From Mesorhizobium sp. PAMC28654 (GTDB lineage Bacteria > Pseudomonadota > Alphaproteobacteria > Rhizobiales > Rhizobiaceae), in assembly GCF_020616515.1 (NCBI RefSeq), contig NZ_CP085135.1:4154001-4218000 (forward strand): DNA of 64,000 nucleotides, in the 5' to 3' direction. Below are positions 20,631 through 29,603 of the stretch, piece after piece. The notes beneath the pieces were generated by a model, which made no database searches, was not told the DNA's origin, and saw only the letters and a list, made by a program, of their open reading frames with translations. A program made the position numbers and the translations under genes. Positions within the stretch are counted from its first letter, which is position 1, and each line of letters starts with the position of its first letter.

Positions 20631-21107
20631 ATGACCCCCACCGCACAGACTTTTCCTGATCCCGGCGCTGCTCTTGCCGGCGCTCAGTTCGCCGACCGCT
20701 ACGTGCTGATAACCGATGGTCTTGCACTGACCGCAATTGACGCGGCCGAACGCGCTCTGGGACGATCACCGAGATGGATCGGCCGGCTGACGCAGCTACG
20801 CAACCTCGCCGTCAGGCCCTTCGGGTTGAAGACGGGAGCTGGACCTGACGTGTTGCCGGAAAGCAGGATCGGTATATTTCCACTCATAAGCCAGGCGCCC
20901 GGCAGGGTCGTGCTTGGCCTGGACGACCGGCATCTCGATTTCCGGATCCTGGTGGAGGTGAACGACCTCGGCGCCGGCCGGCAGGAAGTGGCGGCATCGA
21001 CGATCGTGAAAACGCACAATCTGCTCGGGCGGACCTATCTCGCCATCATCAAGCCATTTCACCGGATCATCGTTCCGGCGATGCTGGCTCAGGTTTTGAC
21101 CAGGTAG
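20631..21107 (+). CDS. DUF2867 family protein
   Basis: A 158-residue protein starting MTPTAQTFPDPGAALAGAQF. Blocks such as RLTQLRNLAVRPFGL and LGRTYLAIIKPFHRIIVPAM at the C-terminus fit DUF2867, a family of unknown function in which the last helix is well conserved. There is no signal peptide. A longer open frame starts at 20070, but the region before 20631 overlaps repeats and a divergent gene. It converges on the TraB/GumN gene with two bases between the stops. Confidence 0.72.
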   Translation: MTPTAQTFPDPGAALAGAQFADRYVLITDGLALTAIDAAERALGRSPRWIGRLTQLRNLAVRPFGLKTGAGPDVLPESRIGIFPLISQAPGRVVLGLDDRHLDFRILVEVNDLGAGRQEVAASTIVKTHNLLGRTYLAIIKPFHRIIVPAMLAQVLTR

Positions 21108-21109
21108 AG

Positions 21110-22177
21110 TTAAAGCCCCACAGCCGTGACAGTATAGCCGGCCTTGCGGAAATCCTCGACCAATCCCTGCGGACCCGGAAGGTGCAGCGCGCCGACCGCC
21201 ATGAAGGCGTTGCCCTTGGCGAGGATTGGCTGGGCATGATCGACCATCACCTTGTTGCGGCTGGTGATCATGGTTTCCTCGAACGCGGCATAGGCTGCCG
21301 GGTCGTCCTGCTCGCCGGGCATGGCCGCACGGAACAGCGGCCAGAACAGCCCGGTGTCGCCGCGCTGGTAGAGCACGATCATGGTCTCGTTGACGTCGTT
21401 GACCTTGTCGCCAAGCTTCAGCGTCTCGACCAGATCCTTCATGTGGAGAGCAATCGGCAGCGAGGCCATGGCATGGAGTTGGTCGGCGACGGTCTCCAGG
21501 CCCTCGACAGCCTTGCCTGAAGCCTTGGCATCCTCGGCGAGCTTGACGTCGAGCACGGGCGCGCCGCCGGCCTTGCGGGCCAGCTCGCAGGCTGGAAGCG
21601 CCACCATGGCCGACAGCATCCATGGCTTCATCTTGGCGACGGTCGCCGGCGGAATGCCGCGTGCGTCGAGCGCCTTGTTCATGGCCGCCGCATCGTCCGG
21701 CGACAGCAGCGACGACAGCGTGGTGTTGTCGGTGAACATCATCAGGTCCGGCTCCTTGAGGAGCGCCGCCATCATCTTCTTCTGATCGAGCACTTCCGTC
21801 GTTTCGATGATGACCGTGTCGGAAGCATCGAAGGCCTTCTGCGCGGCTGCCGGCAGCGTGGTGACGCGCGGGTCGGTCATGTGCATGGTCCCGAATAGGA
21901 AGGACGGCTTTTCGCCGGGCTTTTCCAGTTTCCACAACAGGCCCTTGCCGTTCGGCGTCGCCGCCGCTTCCGCCTCGATCTTCTGGTAGGTGGCCGGGTC
22001 ACTCGCGTGCAGGGCGGACAGCATGTCTGTTCCGGTGCAAGACACTTCGGCGTGTGCCTTGCCCGCTGTCAGCAGCATGATGACGAGGAAGGATAGGAAA
22101 AACAGGATGTTTGCGACCACCAGCAGCTTCAGGGACACTGCTGCCGCGCGGTCTGCGATGGCGATGACGCGTTTCAT
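21110..22177 (-). CDS. TraB/GumN family protein
   Basis: A 355-residue protein with a long hydrophobic N-terminal segment (residues about 14-38) ending in KAHAEV, either a signal peptide or an anchor. The family motifs are SFLFGTMHMTDPR (GTMH) near residue 92 and FMAVGALHLPGPQGLVEDFRKAGY at the end. TraB/GumN proteins belong to a superfamily related to Tiki proteases, and many bacterial members are uncharacterised. The gene converges with the DUF2867 gene. A long minus-strand frame in another phase over 20796-21935 is a shadow. Confidence 0.87.
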   Translation of the reverse strand: MKRVIAIADRAAAVSLKLLVVANILFFLSFLVIMLLTAGKAHAEVSCTGTDMLSALHASDPATYQKIEAEAAATPNGKGLLWKLEKPGEKPSFLFGTMHMTDPRVTTLPAAAQKAFDASDTVIIETTEVLDQKKMMAALLKEPDLMMFTDNTTLSSLLSPDDAAAMNKALDARGIPPATVAKMKPWMLSAMVALPACELARKAGGAPVLDVKLAEDAKASGKAVEGLETVADQLHAMASLPIALHMKDLVETLKLGDKVNDVNETMIVLYQRGDTGLFWPLFRAAMPGEQDDPAAYAAFEETMITSRNKVMVDHAQPILAKGNAFMAVGALHLPGPQGLVEDFRKAGYTVTAVGL

Positions 22178-22251
22178 GGATTCTTAGTAGGACCAAAAAG
22201 CGGCGAAACGGTTAACCCGCGCCGCGAAATTGTCCTGGATGACGCGATCGT

Positions 22252-23190
22252 TCATGCGCGAGGATGGGCGGACTCGTAGATTTCGAGCAGCCTGGCGGTG
22301 TCGACCCCGGTGTAGATCTGCGTCGTCGACAGGCTGGCATGGCCCAGCAGTTCCTGGATGGTGCGCAGGTCGCCGCCGCGCCCGAGCAGATGCGTAGCGA
22401 AGGAATGGCGCAGCGCATGCGGTGTCGCAGTGTCCGGCAGGTTGAGCGCCGAGCGCAGCCTGGCCATGCCGCGCTGGATGATCGCCGGGTTAAGCGGGCC
22501 GCCGCGCGCGCCGCGAAACAGTAGCCCCTTTGGGTCGAGATGATAGGGGCAGAGGCGGCGATACTCGGCGATGGCGCGCAACGCCACGGGCAGCACCGGC
22601 ACCAGCCGTGTCTTGCCGCCCTTGCCGGTGACGCGCAGGACGGTGTCGCCAGGCGATGAGAGATCGGCGCCCAAGAGCCCGAGCGCCTCGGAAATGCGCA
22701 GGCCCGAGCCGTAAAGCAGCGTCAGCACCGCCGCGTTGCGGGCAGCGATCCACGGTTCCTCCGCCAACTGGCCTTCCAAGGATACGACATGCTTTGCATC
22801 GGCGGCCGTCAGCGGCTTGGGCAGGGATTTCGGCTGGCGCGGCGCGCGCAGCGCTGCTGCTCCGGCCGCGTTGGCGAGGCCACGCCGCTCGAGGAACCGC
22901 AGCAGCGAGCGGATGCCGGCAAGTCCGCGTCCAAGCGTGCGGGCACCGGCGCCGTCATTGCGGCGGGCAGCAAGGAAGCCGCGCAGATCGGCCGGGCGCA
23001 GATTGGCGATATCCGAAATGCCGGGCGCGCCGCCGCAATGGCCGGTGAGGAAATGCAGGAACTGTCGGGTGTCGCGCTCATAGGCTTCCACGGTCGCGGG
23101 GGACAGCCGACGTTCGCGAGCCAGCATCTTCAGCCAGGCTTCACGCGCCGCCTGAAGGTCGGGTTTGGCGGGGATGAGGAATTCCTGCAT
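22252..23190 (-). CDS. xerC: Tyrosine recombinase XerC
   Basis: A 312-residue tyrosine recombinase with an N-terminal SAM-like core-binding domain (residues about 15-105) and a C-terminal catalytic domain. Catalytic residues are R165 (GSGLRISEAL), K190 (TGKGGKTR), H258 and R261 (HALRHSFATHLLG), H284 (LGHASLSTTQIY) and nucleophile Y293. XerC and XerD resolve chromosome dimers at dif next to FtsK, and ftsK lies about 30 kb away. There is no mobile-element context, so a housekeeping role is likely. XerC rather than XerD is chosen by overall resemblance and is less certain. Confidence 0.9.
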   Translation of the reverse strand: MQEFLIPAKPDLQAAREAWLKMLARERRLSPATVEAYERDTRQFLHFLTGHCGGAPGISDIANLRPADLRGFLAARRNDGAGARTLGRGLAGIRSLLRFLERRGLANAAGAAALRAPRQPKSLPKPLTAADAKHVVSLEGQLAEEPWIAARNAAVLTLLYGSGLRISEALGLLGADLSSPGDTVLRVTGKGGKTRLVPVLPVALRAIAEYRRLCPYHLDPKGLLFRGARGGPLNPAIIQRGMARLRSALNLPDTATPHALRHSFATHLLGRGGDLRTIQELLGHASLSTTQIYTGVDTARLLEIYESAHPRA

Positions 23191-23306
23191 GGCGCCCTTT
23201 CATTTTCGTGGCGCCATCCTGCGATGGCGAGGTTAGGAAGCGGTGAAGAGCTGTCATTGAAATGAGGACGAGGCGGCGCTAGAGCAGGACAAAGGATACT
23301 TTCCAC

Positions 23307-23906
23307 ATGACCAAGCCCCAGAACCCCGTCCAGATGGCCGTGATCGGCGCCGCCCACGGCATCAAGGGCGAATTGCGCGTGAAGACCTTCACCGGCGAAC
23401 CGCTGGCGCTGGCCGATTATGGGCCGCTCTACGCCAGGGATGGCCGCGCCTTCCAGATCGTCGACATCCGTCCCGCCAACACGGTTGTCGTGGTGCGCTT
23501 CAAGGGTGTCAGCGACCGCAATGCCGCCGAAGCGCTGGCCGGCACGGAATTGTTTGTCGACCGCTCCATGCTGCCCGATGATGGCGAGGAGGATGAATTC
23601 TATCACGCCGATCTTGTCGGGCTGGCGGTCAAGGATGAAACCGGTGCGGCCGTCGGCAAGGTTGTCGCCGTGCATAATTTCGGCGGCGGCGACATACTCG
23701 ACGTGACGCTGGCGGGCCGCAAGGGCGTGCTGATCCCGTTCACGCAGGCAGCCGTGCCAGAAGTGTCGATCGCCGAAGGGTTTGTCCGCGTCGATCCGGC
23801 AGCGGCTGGCCTTGTCGACGACGAGGATGGCGATGCTCCGCGCGAGGAAGATTTCGACCCGAAGGGCAGGCCGCGCGGACCGAGCGATGCCGGGGGCAAT
23901 CGGTGA
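23307..23906 (+). CDS. rimM: Ribosome maturation factor RimM
   Basis: A 199-residue protein. The N-terminal RimM domain starts at [21 protein letters not shown], and the C-terminal PRC-barrel domain includes [20 protein letters not shown] and [13 protein letters not shown]. It binds S19 and aids 30S head assembly. A short acidic, Gly/Pro-rich tail follows. Its TGA overlaps the GTG start of trmD. In most bacteria rpsP lies just upstream; here xerC is upstream on the other strand, so rpsP must be elsewhere. Confidence 0.95.
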   Translation: MTKPQNPVQMAVIGAAHGIKGELRVKTFTGEPLALADYGPLYARDGRAFQIVDIRPANTVVVVRFKGVSDRNAAEALAGTELFVDRSMLPDDGEEDEFYHADLVGLAVKDETGAAVGKVVAVHNFGGGDILDVTLAGRKGVLIPFTQAAVPEVSIAEGFVRVDPAAAGLVDDEDGDAPREEDFDPKGRPRGPSDAGGNR

Positions 23907-24607
23907 CGTTCAAGGCGTCGGTATTGACGCTCTATCCGGAGATGTTTCCGGGCGCGCTTGGCCTGTCGCTTGCCGGGCGGGCGCTGGAAGCGGGCACCTG
24001 GTCGCTGGAAGCCGTCCAGATCCGTGATTTCGCCACCGATCGCCACCGCACCGTCGACGATACGCCGGCCGGCGGTGGCGCAGGCATGGTGATGCGCGCC
24101 GACGTGCTGGCCAGGGCCATCGACCACGCCTCGCCCGAGGGCGATGCGCGGCCACGGCTGTTGATGAGCCCGCGCGGCAAACCGCTGACGCAGGCGCGTG
24201 TGCGCGAACTGGCCGCCGGCCCTGGCGCCATCATCTTGTGTGGCCGTTTCGAGGGCGTCGACCAACGGCTGATCGAGGCGCGTGGCCTGGAAGAGGTTTC
24301 GATCGGCGATTTCATCCTCTCGGGCGGCGAGCCGGCGGCACTGGTGCTGCTCGACGCCGTGGTGCGGCTGCTGCCGGGCGTGATGGGCAATGCGGAGTCG
24401 GGCGAGGAAGAGAGTTTCGAGAACGGCCTGCTCGAACATCCGCACTACACGCGGCCGCAGGAATTCGAAGGCCGTCCAATCCCCGACGTGCTGATCTCGG
24501 GCAATCACAAGAAGATCGCGCAATGGCGGCGCGCGCAGTCGGAGGCGCTGACCAGGGAGCGGCGGCCGGATCTGCTTGGTGCGGGCTCTCACCCCTTGGC
24601 GAAGTAG
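23903..24607 (+). CDS. trmD: tRNA (guanine-N1-)-methyltransferase
   Basis: A 234-residue SPOUT methyltransferase that makes m1G37 in tRNAs. The start is a GTG overlapping the rimM stop. Conserved blocks include [43 protein letters not shown] and the knot region [22 protein letters not shown] (read here as [16 protein letters not shown]). The C-terminal domain has [10 protein letters not shown]. The end overlaps the convergent TauE-type gene by 19 bases. Confidence 0.96.
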   Translation: MTFKASVLTLYPEMFPGALGLSLAGRALEAGTWSLEAVQIRDFATDRHRTVDDTPAGGGAGMVMRADVLARAIDHASPEGDARPRLLMSPRGKPLTQARVRELAAGPGAIILCGRFEGVDQRLIEARGLEEVSIGDFILSGGEPAALVLLDAVVRLLPGVMGNAESGEEESFENGLLEHPHYTRPQEFEGRPIPDVLISGNHKKIAQWRRAQSEALTRERRPDLLGAGSHPLAK

Positions 24608-25341
24608 TAAAAGGCCAGGAACAGGCCAACCGCGATGACAAAGCCGCGCACCACGTTCTGCGGTACGCGCTTGGCGATCCAGACGCCGGCATAGCCGCCC
24701 AGCGCGCCACCCGGGATCATGACGATCGCCTGCGGCCAGGCGACGACCCCGCCGGACACGAAGACGACGATCGCAACCGCCGCGATAACAATCGCCAGCA
24801 TGTTCTTCAGGGCGTTCAGGCGGTGATAGTCGCCGGCCTGGGTCAGGCCGAGGGTTGCCAGCATCATGACGCCCATGCCGGCGCCGAAGAAGCCGCCATA
24901 GATCGCGGTTATGAATTGCGCCACGGACCCGGCCAGCGAGCCCACGGATGCTTCTTCGCCTGGCTTTGACGCCGGTTTCAGCCAGGGCCCGGCGGCGAAC
25001 AGGGCTGTCGCGGCAAGCAACAACCACGGTACCATGACGCGGAACGACGGATTGGAAAGCGCCAGGAGGATGAGCGCGCCGGCCAGCGCCCCGGCGGCCG
25101 AGATGAAGCACAGCAGCAGCGCGCCGCGCCAGAAATGGCGGATGTCATCCCAATAAGCGAGCGTCGAGGTGATGTAGCCCGGGAATTGCGTCACCGAGGA
25201 GGTTGCGTTGGCGACGATCGGCGGCAAGCCGACCAATGTCATGGCGCCGAAGGTGATGAACGTGCCACCGCCGGCGACGGCATTGGCGGCGCCTGAAAGA
25301 AATCCGGCGAGGAAAAGCAGGACCGCGTCGAAAACGGACAT
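24589..25341 (-). CDS. TauE/SafE-family sulfite or organosulfonate exporter-like membrane protein
   Basis: A 250-residue protein with about eight hydrophobic segments. It begins [31 protein letters not shown], and the AGGGT motif followed by [11 protein letters not shown] is the TauE/SafE (DUF81) signature. The second half repeats the pattern with [13 protein letters not shown] and LNALKNMLA. Family members move sulfite, sulfoacetate or similar anions; the substrate is not known here. The frame stays open to 26229 through the opposite strand of rplS, so the ATG at 25341 was chosen by homology. The 3' end overlaps trmD. Confidence 0.85.
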   Translation of the reverse strand: MSVFDAVLLFLAGFLSGAANAVAGGGTFITFGAMTLVGLPPIVANATSSVTQFPGYITSTLAYWDDIRHFWRGALLLCFISAAGALAGALILLALSNPSFRVMVPWLLLAATALFAAGPWLKPASKPGEEASVGSLAGSVAQFITAIYGGFFGAGMGVMMLATLGLTQAGDYHRLNALKNMLAIVIAAVAIVVFVSGGVVAWPQAIVMIPGGALGGYAGVWIAKRVPQNVVRGFVIAVGLFLAFYYFAKG

Positions 25342-25647
25342 GAGGATCTGCCGCTGGAGAAAGCTACACGCTTGCTCTAGAAAGCTTGAAGCGGGGGCGC
25401 AACCGGCATCGGAGAGCCAAACGGCACACAGCGGCCAAAAAAGACTCAGGCCAAGGCGTGACAAAGGGTCGAAATAGCTGTATGTGCCGCCCGAACCGGA
25501 AGAAGAATCTGCCGGACCCGTCAACAATGACGGTGTAGTCGCCCCTGCCCGATGTCTTCCGACAAAGGGCATAGCCGAGCGGTCATAGGAACTGCAAGGC
25601 GAGTGCCGGACGCTCTGACTGTCGAAGAACAAGAAGTGGATTTTTAG
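25342..25647. other. Intergenic region between the TauE gene and rplS
   Basis: A 306-base spacer between divergent genes that must hold both promoters. I see no convincing coding frame, and no promoter boxes I would defend. A GTGGA seven bases before the rplS ATG is its likely ribosome binding site. Confidence 0.4.
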
Positions 25648-26214
25648 ATGGATATTCTCCGTCAGCTCGAGGCCGAACAGGCCGCCAAGATCGAAGCCAA
25701 GCGCAAGCTTCCCGAATTCCAGCCCGGCGACACCGTGCGCGTCCAGGTCCGCGTGACCGAAGGCACCCGCACCCGCGTCCAGGCTTATGAGGGCGTCGTC
25801 ATCGCCCGTTCCGGCGCCGGCTTCCAGGAGAGCTTCACCGTCCGCAAGATTTCCTACGGTGAAGGCGTCGAGCGCGTGTTCCCGGTCTACTCGCCCATGA
25901 TCGAAGGCGTCGAGATCGTACGTCGCGGCAAGGTGCGTCGCGCCAAGCTCTATTACCTGCGCGATCGTCGCGGCAAGTCGGCCCGTATTTCGGAAAACAC
26001 CGGCGTGCGCGCCCGCAAGCTGAACGACGAAGAGCGCGATGCGCTGAACGCCGAGAAGGCCCGTATCGAGGCTGAGAAGGTCGCGGCTGCCCAGGCGCTG
26101 GCCGCCGAGAAGGCAGCGCAGGAAGCCGCCGAGAAGAAGGCCGCCGCCGAGGCAGCCAAGGCCGCCGAAGCCGAAGCAGCAGCCAAGGCCGCTGAAGCGA
26201 CCCCCGCCGAATAA
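25648..26214 (+). CDS. rplS: 50S ribosomal protein L19 with long charged tail
   Basis: A 188-residue L19. The core, residues 1 to about 120, has [30 protein letters not shown] and [19 protein letters not shown], ending at [17 protein letters not shown]. It lies at the 30S-50S interface. After the core come about 60 residues made mostly of Ala, Glu and Lys in a helical, coiled-coil-like pattern; E. coli L19 is only about 115 residues, and long tails are known in rhizobial relatives. A strong terminator follows 25 bases after the stop, so the gene ends its own transcript. Confidence 0.97.
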   Translation: MDILRQLEAEQAAKIEAKRKLPEFQPGDTVRVQVRVTEGTRTRVQAYEGVVIARSGAGFQESFTVRKISYGEGVERVFPVYSPMIEGVEIVRRGKVRRAKLYYLRDRRGKSARISENTGVRARKLNDEERDALNAEKARIEAEKVAAAQALAAEKAAQEAAEKKAAAEAAKAAEAEAAAKAAEATPAE

Positions 26215-26238
26215 GCTTTCGACGAACAAGGTTTTCGA

Positions 26239-26266
26239 AAAGGCGGCTTCGGCCGCCTTTTTTCGT
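26239..26266 (+). terminator. Intrinsic terminator after rplS
   Basis: A perfect nine-base stem AAAGGCGGC / GCCGCCTTT closed by a TTCG tetraloop and followed by TTTCGTTT. It sits 25 bases past the rplS stop, directly before the GGAGGA of the next gene. Confidence 0.92.
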
Positions 26267-26279
26267 TTGGAGGAGAAAC

Positions 26280-27098
26280 ATGGACACGTTCTTCGACGCC
26301 AACCGCCTGAACTGGGACAATCGGGCCGAACTGCATTCGACCGACAGCACGGGCAGCTACCGCATCGCCGCAGTGCTGGGCGGCGGTTCGGCGCTGCATG
26401 CGCTGGAAACCGGCGAGATCGGCGATCTGGTGGGCAAGGATATCGTCCATCTGCAATGCCATATCGGCCTGGATACGCTCAGCCTGAAGCATCTTGGCGC
26501 GAAAAGCGTGACCGGGCTCGATTTCTCGCCGAAGGCAATCAGCGCGGCGCGCGCGTTCGCGCAAAAGGCAGGCACCGAGGCGCGCTTTGTCGAGGCGTCG
26601 GTCTATGATGCGGTCGCCGCACTGGGCCAAACCTACGACATGGTGTTCGTCACCTGGGGCGCGATCAACTGGCTGCCCGATATCGCGGCCTGGGCCAGGG
26701 TGGTTGCCACCCTGCTCAGGCCGGGCGGCAAGCTCTATCTGCTCGAAGGCCACCCGACCATGCTGCAATTCGAGGCCAGGGAAGGCCGACTCGATCTCGA
26801 ATATGGCTGGCGCACGCCGCAGGCCAAGCCGCTCGTGTTCGACGAAGCCCAGACCTATACAGGCGACGAGAGGGCGCTGTCGCATACGCGCAATTATGAG
26901 TGGATCCATCCGCTGTCCGACATCGTCAACGCCATCCTGTCGGCGGGGCTTTCCGTCGACTTTCTCAACGAACACGAAGTCATCGTGTGGAAGGCGTTTC
27001 CCTTCGTCGTCGAGACCGGCGAGGACCAGTTCGAACTGCCGGACGGCTATCCTACGATTCCGATGTCCTTCTCGATCGGCGCGACGAAACGCGGCTGA
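26280..27098 (+). CDS. Class I SAM-dependent methyltransferase
   Basis: A 272-residue protein starting MDTFFDANRLNWDNRAELH. The SAM-binding strand-loop is seen as DIVHLQCHIGLDTLSLKHLG, with the usual acidic end of strand 2 in VTGLDFSPKAISAARAFAQ, and strand 4 as YDMVFVTWGAINWLPD. The C-terminal half has no family I can name. GGAGGA lies immediately upstream, after the rplS terminator. The substrate is unknown. Confidence 0.84.
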   Translation: MDTFFDANRLNWDNRAELHSTDSTGSYRIAAVLGGGSALHALETGEIGDLVGKDIVHLQCHIGLDTLSLKHLGAKSVTGLDFSPKAISAARAFAQKAGTEARFVEASVYDAVAALGQTYDMVFVTWGAINWLPDIAAWARVVATLLRPGGKLYLLEGHPTMLQFEAREGRLDLEYGWRTPQAKPLVFDEAQTYTGDERALSHTRNYEWIHPLSDIVNAILSAGLSVDFLNEHEVIVWKAFPFVVETGEDQFELPDGYPTIPMSFSIGATKRG

Positions 27099-27134
27099 AA
27101 CCTGGACCGCATGAAGCGTTCAACGGAGCGTGAA

Positions 27135-27171
27135 TTGACTCCAAATAGATCGTGCATTAATTGATCGTGCA
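27135..27171 (+). promoter_or_regulatory. ohr promoter with direct-repeat operator candidate
   Basis: TTGACT (27135-27140), a 17-base spacer and TAATTG form a plausible promoter. The nine-base sequence GATCGTGCA occurs at 27148-27156 and again at 27163-27171 with a 15-base period, bracketing the -10 box. This is where the OhrR repressor encoded downstream would be expected to bind. The link is inference. Confidence 0.55.
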
Positions 27172-27193
27172 CAAGATAAATGGAGAAAACGAA

Positions 27194-27613
27194 ATGCCCG
27201 CACTCTATTCCACGCAAGCTCGCGCCGTCGGCGGCCGCGCCGGCCATGTCCAGAGCGAAGATGGCCTGCTCAGCCTCGACCTTGCCATGCCCAAGGAACT
27301 GGGCGGCAAGGGCGGCGCCACCAATCCCGAACAGCTTTTCGCCGCCGGCTATGCCGCCTGCTTCGAAAGCGCCATGCGTTTCATCGCCGGCAAGCAGAAG
27401 CTGCCGCTGCAGGATGCCTCGGTGACGGCCAATGTCAGCCTGCATTCCAACGACCAGGGCGGTTTCGTGCTTGGCGTTTCCCTGGCGGCCGAAACGAAAG
27501 GTCTTGATCAGGCGGCGGCGGACGCGCTTGTATCGGCGGCGCATCAGGTTTGCCCCTACTCCAACGCCATCAAGGGCAATATCGAGGTGGCGCTTTCGGC
27601 AAAGGCGACATGA
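27194..27613 (+). CDS. ohr: Organic hydroperoxide resistance protein (Ohr)
   Basis: A 139-residue OsmC/Ohr thiol peroxidase. The two catalytic cysteines are C56 (GYAACFESAM) and C120 (HQVCPYSNA), both in standard Ohr settings, and the substrate loop has GGKGGATNPEQLFAAGY. It reduces organic and fatty-acid hydroperoxides in the cytoplasm using lipoylated proteins as donors, and E2 and Lpd of that system lie 8-12 kb away. GGAG precedes the ATG by eight bases. The stop overlaps the start of ohrR (ATGA). Confidence 0.95.
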   Translation: MPALYSTQARAVGGRAGHVQSEDGLLSLDLAMPKELGGKGGATNPEQLFAAGYAACFESAMRFIAGKQKLPLQDASVTANVSLHSNDQGGFVLGVSLAAETKGLDQAAADALVSAAHQVCPYSNAIKGNIEVALSAKAT

Positions 27614-28098
27614 CCACCAAGATCACATCCACGCCCCTGGACGTCCCGGCGGATTTCGCCGGGATACCGAGGCTCGATCAGCATCTGTGCTTCGCGCTCT
27701 ATTCGGCGAGCGGGCTGATGACTCGGCTTTACCGACCGCTGCTCGAGCCGCTTAGCCTGACCTACCCGCAATATCTGACCATGCTGGCGTTGTGGGAACA
27801 TGCACCGCGCACCGTCGGCGCACTCGGCGAAACGCTGGGGCTTGATTCAGCGACGCTGACGCCACTGCTCAAGCGGCTGGAAGCCAACGGCCTGGTCACG
27901 CGCCAGCGCGATCCCGCCGACGAACGCCGCGTGCTGGTCGAACCGACGCAGCAAGGCCGGGCGCTGCGCGAGAGCGCCAAGGCGGTATCGACAGCGATGC
28001 GCTGCCATTCGCCGCTCGATGGCGATGAGCTGAAATCCCTGCATCACACCTTGACCCGGCTGATCGACGGACTGCGCGAAGCGACTGATGAAATATAA
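27610..28098 (+). CDS. ohrR: MarR-family organic-peroxide sensor OhrR
   Basis: A 162-residue MarR-type repressor. The reactive cysteine is C27 in LDQHLCFALYSAS, the OhrR signature, and a second cysteine in MRCHSPLDGDELKSL fits the two-Cys class typified by Xanthomonas OhrR. The winged helix covers about residues 60-120 (TVGALGETLGLDSATLTPLLKRLEANGLV, then DERRVLV). Oxidation by organic peroxides would release DNA and induce ohr. Its ATG overlaps the ohr stop, so the two are co-transcribed and coupled. Confidence 0.94.
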   Translation: MTTKITSTPLDVPADFAGIPRLDQHLCFALYSASGLMTRLYRPLLEPLSLTYPQYLTMLALWEHAPRTVGALGETLGLDSATLTPLLKRLEANGLVTRQRDPADERRVLVEPTQQGRALRESAKAVSTAMRCHSPLDGDELKSLHHTLTRLIDGLREATDEI

Positions 28099-28125
28099 TC
28101 TGGAAACGATTGTTCGGAGCAGCCC

Positions 28126-28344
28126 ATGCCATACCGGGTCAAGAGGATGCTCTTCAAAGACGGCAGGCTGCTTACGGAGCGTGATCTTACGGAAGAAGAG
28201 ACTGTTTTTGAAGGTGCTGCTCCGATAGTCTGCGACGTGATAAGTTTCAGCCTACGAGGGCGATCTTTGAGAGCCGAAGTTGTTTGGGGCAATTGGCAGG
28301 ACGAAGCTATCCTCCGTCGACCGTGGTTCCTTTGCGCGTCGTAG
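28126..28344 (+). CDS. Small hypothetical protein
   Basis: A 72-residue frame starting MPYRVKRMLFKDGRLLTERD. It is rich in charged residues and has one cysteine in the middle and one near the end. It lies 27 bases downstream of ohrR on the same strand, with GGAG ten bases before the ATG. Local base composition is lower in GC than the neighbours. I recognise no family, and it may be a chance frame. Confidence 0.4.
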   Translation: MPYRVKRMLFKDGRLLTERDLTEEETVFEGAAPIVCDVISFSLRGRSLRAEVVWGNWQDEAILRRPWFLCAS

Positions 28345-28545
28345 AGATCTAGCCGCCAGCGCAGATGTTCATTGCCAGGGCACGGATCATCCCGAAATCC
28401 CGGGATTGAAGGCATCCGAATCCGTTTTCGCGCGAGCTGACGCAGCGGACCGTCTTGCATGACGCTTGCGGAAAGCTAAAGTCGGCGCCGGATTTTCCTG
28501 CAAGCCCGGACCGTGCCCGGGCGGTTCAATTTCTGGGGGTATGTC

Positions 28546-29343
28546 ATGACCAAATCGAAGCTGTTGCTGGCCGGCCTGCTGGCTTGCCTTCTCGTGCCCG
28601 TCGCCGCCTTCGCGCAGGCGCTGCCGGACCTCGGCGGCAAGAAGGTGGTGGTGGTAACGGAAAACGCCTATCCGCCGCTGCAGTTCATCGATTCCAAGAC
28701 GGGAAAACAGATCGGCTGGGAATATGACGCGATGAACGAGATCGCCAAGCGGCTGAATTTTTCCGTCGAGTACCAGAACACCTCCTGGGACGCGATGATC
28801 CAGGCGGTTTCAGACAACCAGTACAACATCGGCATGACCGGCATCACCATCAAGGACGACCGCAAGGCGAAGGTCGATTTCTCCGACCCCTACATGCGCT
28901 CGGAACAGTTCATGCTGGTGCGCGGCGATGAGAGCCGCTTCACCGACGCCAAGACGTTTGGGGCCTTCAAGGACGGGTTGGTCGGCGCGCAGGCGGGGAC
29001 GACGCCGTTCTACACCGCTGTCTACAGCGTGCTCGACGGCAATGAGCAGAACCCGCGCATAAAACTGTTCGAGACGTTCGGCGCCACGGTGCAGGCTTTG
29101 AAATCGGGCGACGTCGATGTGGTGCTGACCGACGGCACGGCGGGCAAGGGCTATGTCGACGCCTCCGGCGGCAAGCTGAAGCTGATCGGCGGGCCGCTCG
29201 GCAGCGAGGATTTTGGGTTCATCTTCCCCAAGGGGTCGGACCTCGTGAAGCCGGTCAACGCGGCGATCGCGGCGCTGAAGGCCGACGGCACCTTCGACGC
29301 GCTCAACAAGAAGTGGTTTCTTGATTACAAGATGGGGCAGTAG
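28546..29343 (+). CDS. Amino-acid ABC transporter substrate-binding protein
   Basis: A 265-residue periplasmic binding protein of family 3. A signal peptide (MTKSKLLLAGLLACLLVPVA, cleavage after AFAQA) leads to VVVVTENAYPPLQFID. The domain blocks include GWEYDAMNEIAKRLNF, DMIQAVSDNQYNIGMTGITI-like sequence, and DFSDPYMRSEQFMLVRGD. These bind polar or basic amino acids or related compounds. GGGGG lies six bases before the ATG. The matching permease lies 260 bases downstream after a large inverted repeat; no ATPase gene is next to them. Confidence 0.92.
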   Translation: MTKSKLLLAGLLACLLVPVAAFAQALPDLGGKKVVVVTENAYPPLQFIDSKTGKQIGWEYDAMNEIAKRLNFSVEYQNTSWDAMIQAVSDNQYNIGMTGITIKDDRKAKVDFSDPYMRSEQFMLVRGDESRFTDAKTFGAFKDGLVGAQAGTTPFYTAVYSVLDGNEQNPRIKLFETFGATVQALKSGDVDVVLTDGTAGKGYVDASGGKLKLIGGPLGSEDFGFIFPKGSDLVKPVNAAIAALKADGTFDALNKKWFLDYKMGQ

Positions 29344-29398
29344 TTCGTCTTGTTGAGAACGGTGCGCGTGCGAGAACTCGCGCTGAGTTTGCGCGTGA

Positions 29399-29558
29399 GC
29401 ACCCCCCTCTGCCCTGCCGGGCATCTCCCCCTCAAGGGGGGAGATGGGCTGTTCAACCACCGGCGGCCTCCAACTGACTTTGATGATTGGCGAAAGCTGA
29501 TCGAACATCCGATCTCCCCCCTTGAGGGGGAGATGCCCGGTAGGGCAGAGGGGGGTGC
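29399..29558. repeat. Large inverted repeat (47-bp arms), rhizobial intergenic element, copy 1
   Basis: The left arm (29399-29445) and right arm (29512-29558) are complementary at 46 of 47 positions. Each arm contains CCCTCTGCCCTGCCGGGCAT and then a shorter CCCCCTCAAGGGGG palindrome. A related element lies at 40783-40997, whose internal part shares CTTTCGCCAATC. The location between a binding-protein gene and its permease suggests it may stabilise or attenuate the mRNA. Confidence 0.88.
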
Positions 29559-29603
29559 CTTGGCGCTACCCTCTCGGGACTTCCATTCCGGCGACATCGC
29601 CTG

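Noticed and set aside
24589-26229. A 546-codon minus-strand protein
   Set aside because: Its first half is the antisense of rplS; only the part from 25341 has TauE/SafE features.
29399-29558. CRISPR-like repeats
   Set aside because: There are only two arms, they are inverted rather than direct, and there are no spacers or cas genes.
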